From positions 1 through 13,670 of the forward strand of contig JAUUYO010000067.1 of NCBI GenBank assembly GCA_030590405.1: a stretch of 13,670 bases of DNA, written 5' to 3'. Shown here piece by piece: positions 13,562 to 13,670 of the stretch. The stretch's first letter is position 1, and every line of letters starts with the position of its first letter. The translations under genes and the position numbers were made by a program. This DNA comes from Kangiellaceae bacterium (GTDB taxonomy: Bacteria > Pseudomonadota > Gammaproteobacteria > Enterobacterales > Kangiellaceae). The notes under the pieces were generated by a model that ran no database searches, was not told where the DNA came from, and saw only the letters and a list, made by a program, of their open reading frames with translations.

Positions 13562-13670
13562 GTGAACACTAAATGGCGGCCATCGTGAACACCTGACCTT
13601 CGCCCCATTGGACTCAGGTCATTTTTACACTAAGTGTTCACCATGAGTCAAACTTTATTGCGTTTTCGCA
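13562..13670. mobile_element. Possible insertion-sequence terminus (IS21-like repeats)
   Basis: GTGAACAC occurs at 13562-13569 and again at 13585-13592, and inverted as GTGTTCAC at 13634-13641. Between the first two lies TAAATGGCGGCCAT. Multiple terminal repeats of this style, with a TAAATGG-like spacer, are seen at ends of IS21-family elements. The intron reading stops making sense exactly where they begin, so an element seems inserted in the intron. An ATG at 13643 opens a frame to the window edge. The family is a tentative call because no transposase is visible. Confidence 0.35.
13591..13626 (+). terminator. Hairpin plus T-run in the terminal element
   Basis: ACCTGA (13591-13596) pairs with TCAGGT (13614-13619), followed by CATTTTTA. 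It has the form of an intrinsic terminator protecting a mobile element from outside transcription. The loop is long (17 nt). Confidence 0.4.

Overview
The window looks like a piece of a gammaproteobacterial chromosome, probably from a marine or aquatic lineage. The evidence is a PntA/PntB pair of the split E. coli type with very high similarity to the enterobacterial proteins as I know them, Sec-type signal peptides, an outer-membrane beta-barrel protein ending in Phe, a LytTR response regulator and integron attC sites. I cannot name the genus. Visually the pntAB block is richer in G+C than its flanks, which are AT-rich, gene-poor and full of broken genes and mobile-element debris.

Left part (1-3389): the tail of an unidentified gene; a leader with a possible c-di-GMP-I-like motif and a hairpin with a T-run; and a secreted, cysteine-rich protein with three related modules and an aerolysin-like Ser/Thr-rich segment (475-1695), followed by a good terminator. 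Then comes a graveyard. It holds a minus-strand gene tail containing an in-frame TTATAC repeat, a short piece resembling the C-terminus of a tyrosine recombinase, a serine resolvase with an internal deletion, and a lipid kinase (YegS/diacylglycerol-kinase-like) with a frameshift and without its catalytic middle. The kinase fragment is joined directly to the resolvase end.

Middle (3390-10424): the intact pntAB operon (proton-translocating NAD(P) transhydrogenase); an intergenic hairpin and a histidine-kinase-like scrap; an exported protein of unknown function on the minus strand; a LytS-type kinase reduced to its C-terminal tail, overlapping an intact LytTR response regulator; and a membrane acyltransferase of the acyltransferase-3 family with its own terminator.

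Right part (10528-13670): a small outer-membrane beta-barrel protein and a small four-helix membrane protein, both on the minus strand; a wrecked REP-associated tyrosine transposase followed by two copies of a 34-bp-period repeat; and a piece of a chromosomal integron. Two attC sites of identical architecture (5 bp, an extrahelical G, 7 bp) bracket a cassette for a 71-residue zinc-ribbon-like protein. The second attC is cut inside its right core by the 5' end of a group II intron. The intron's candidate EBS2 and EBS1 pair perfectly with the 13 nucleotides of attC lying directly upstream. The intron is itself interrupted near the window end by repeats that look like the terminus of another insertion sequence. 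The attC/group II intron junction is the most interesting object in the window.
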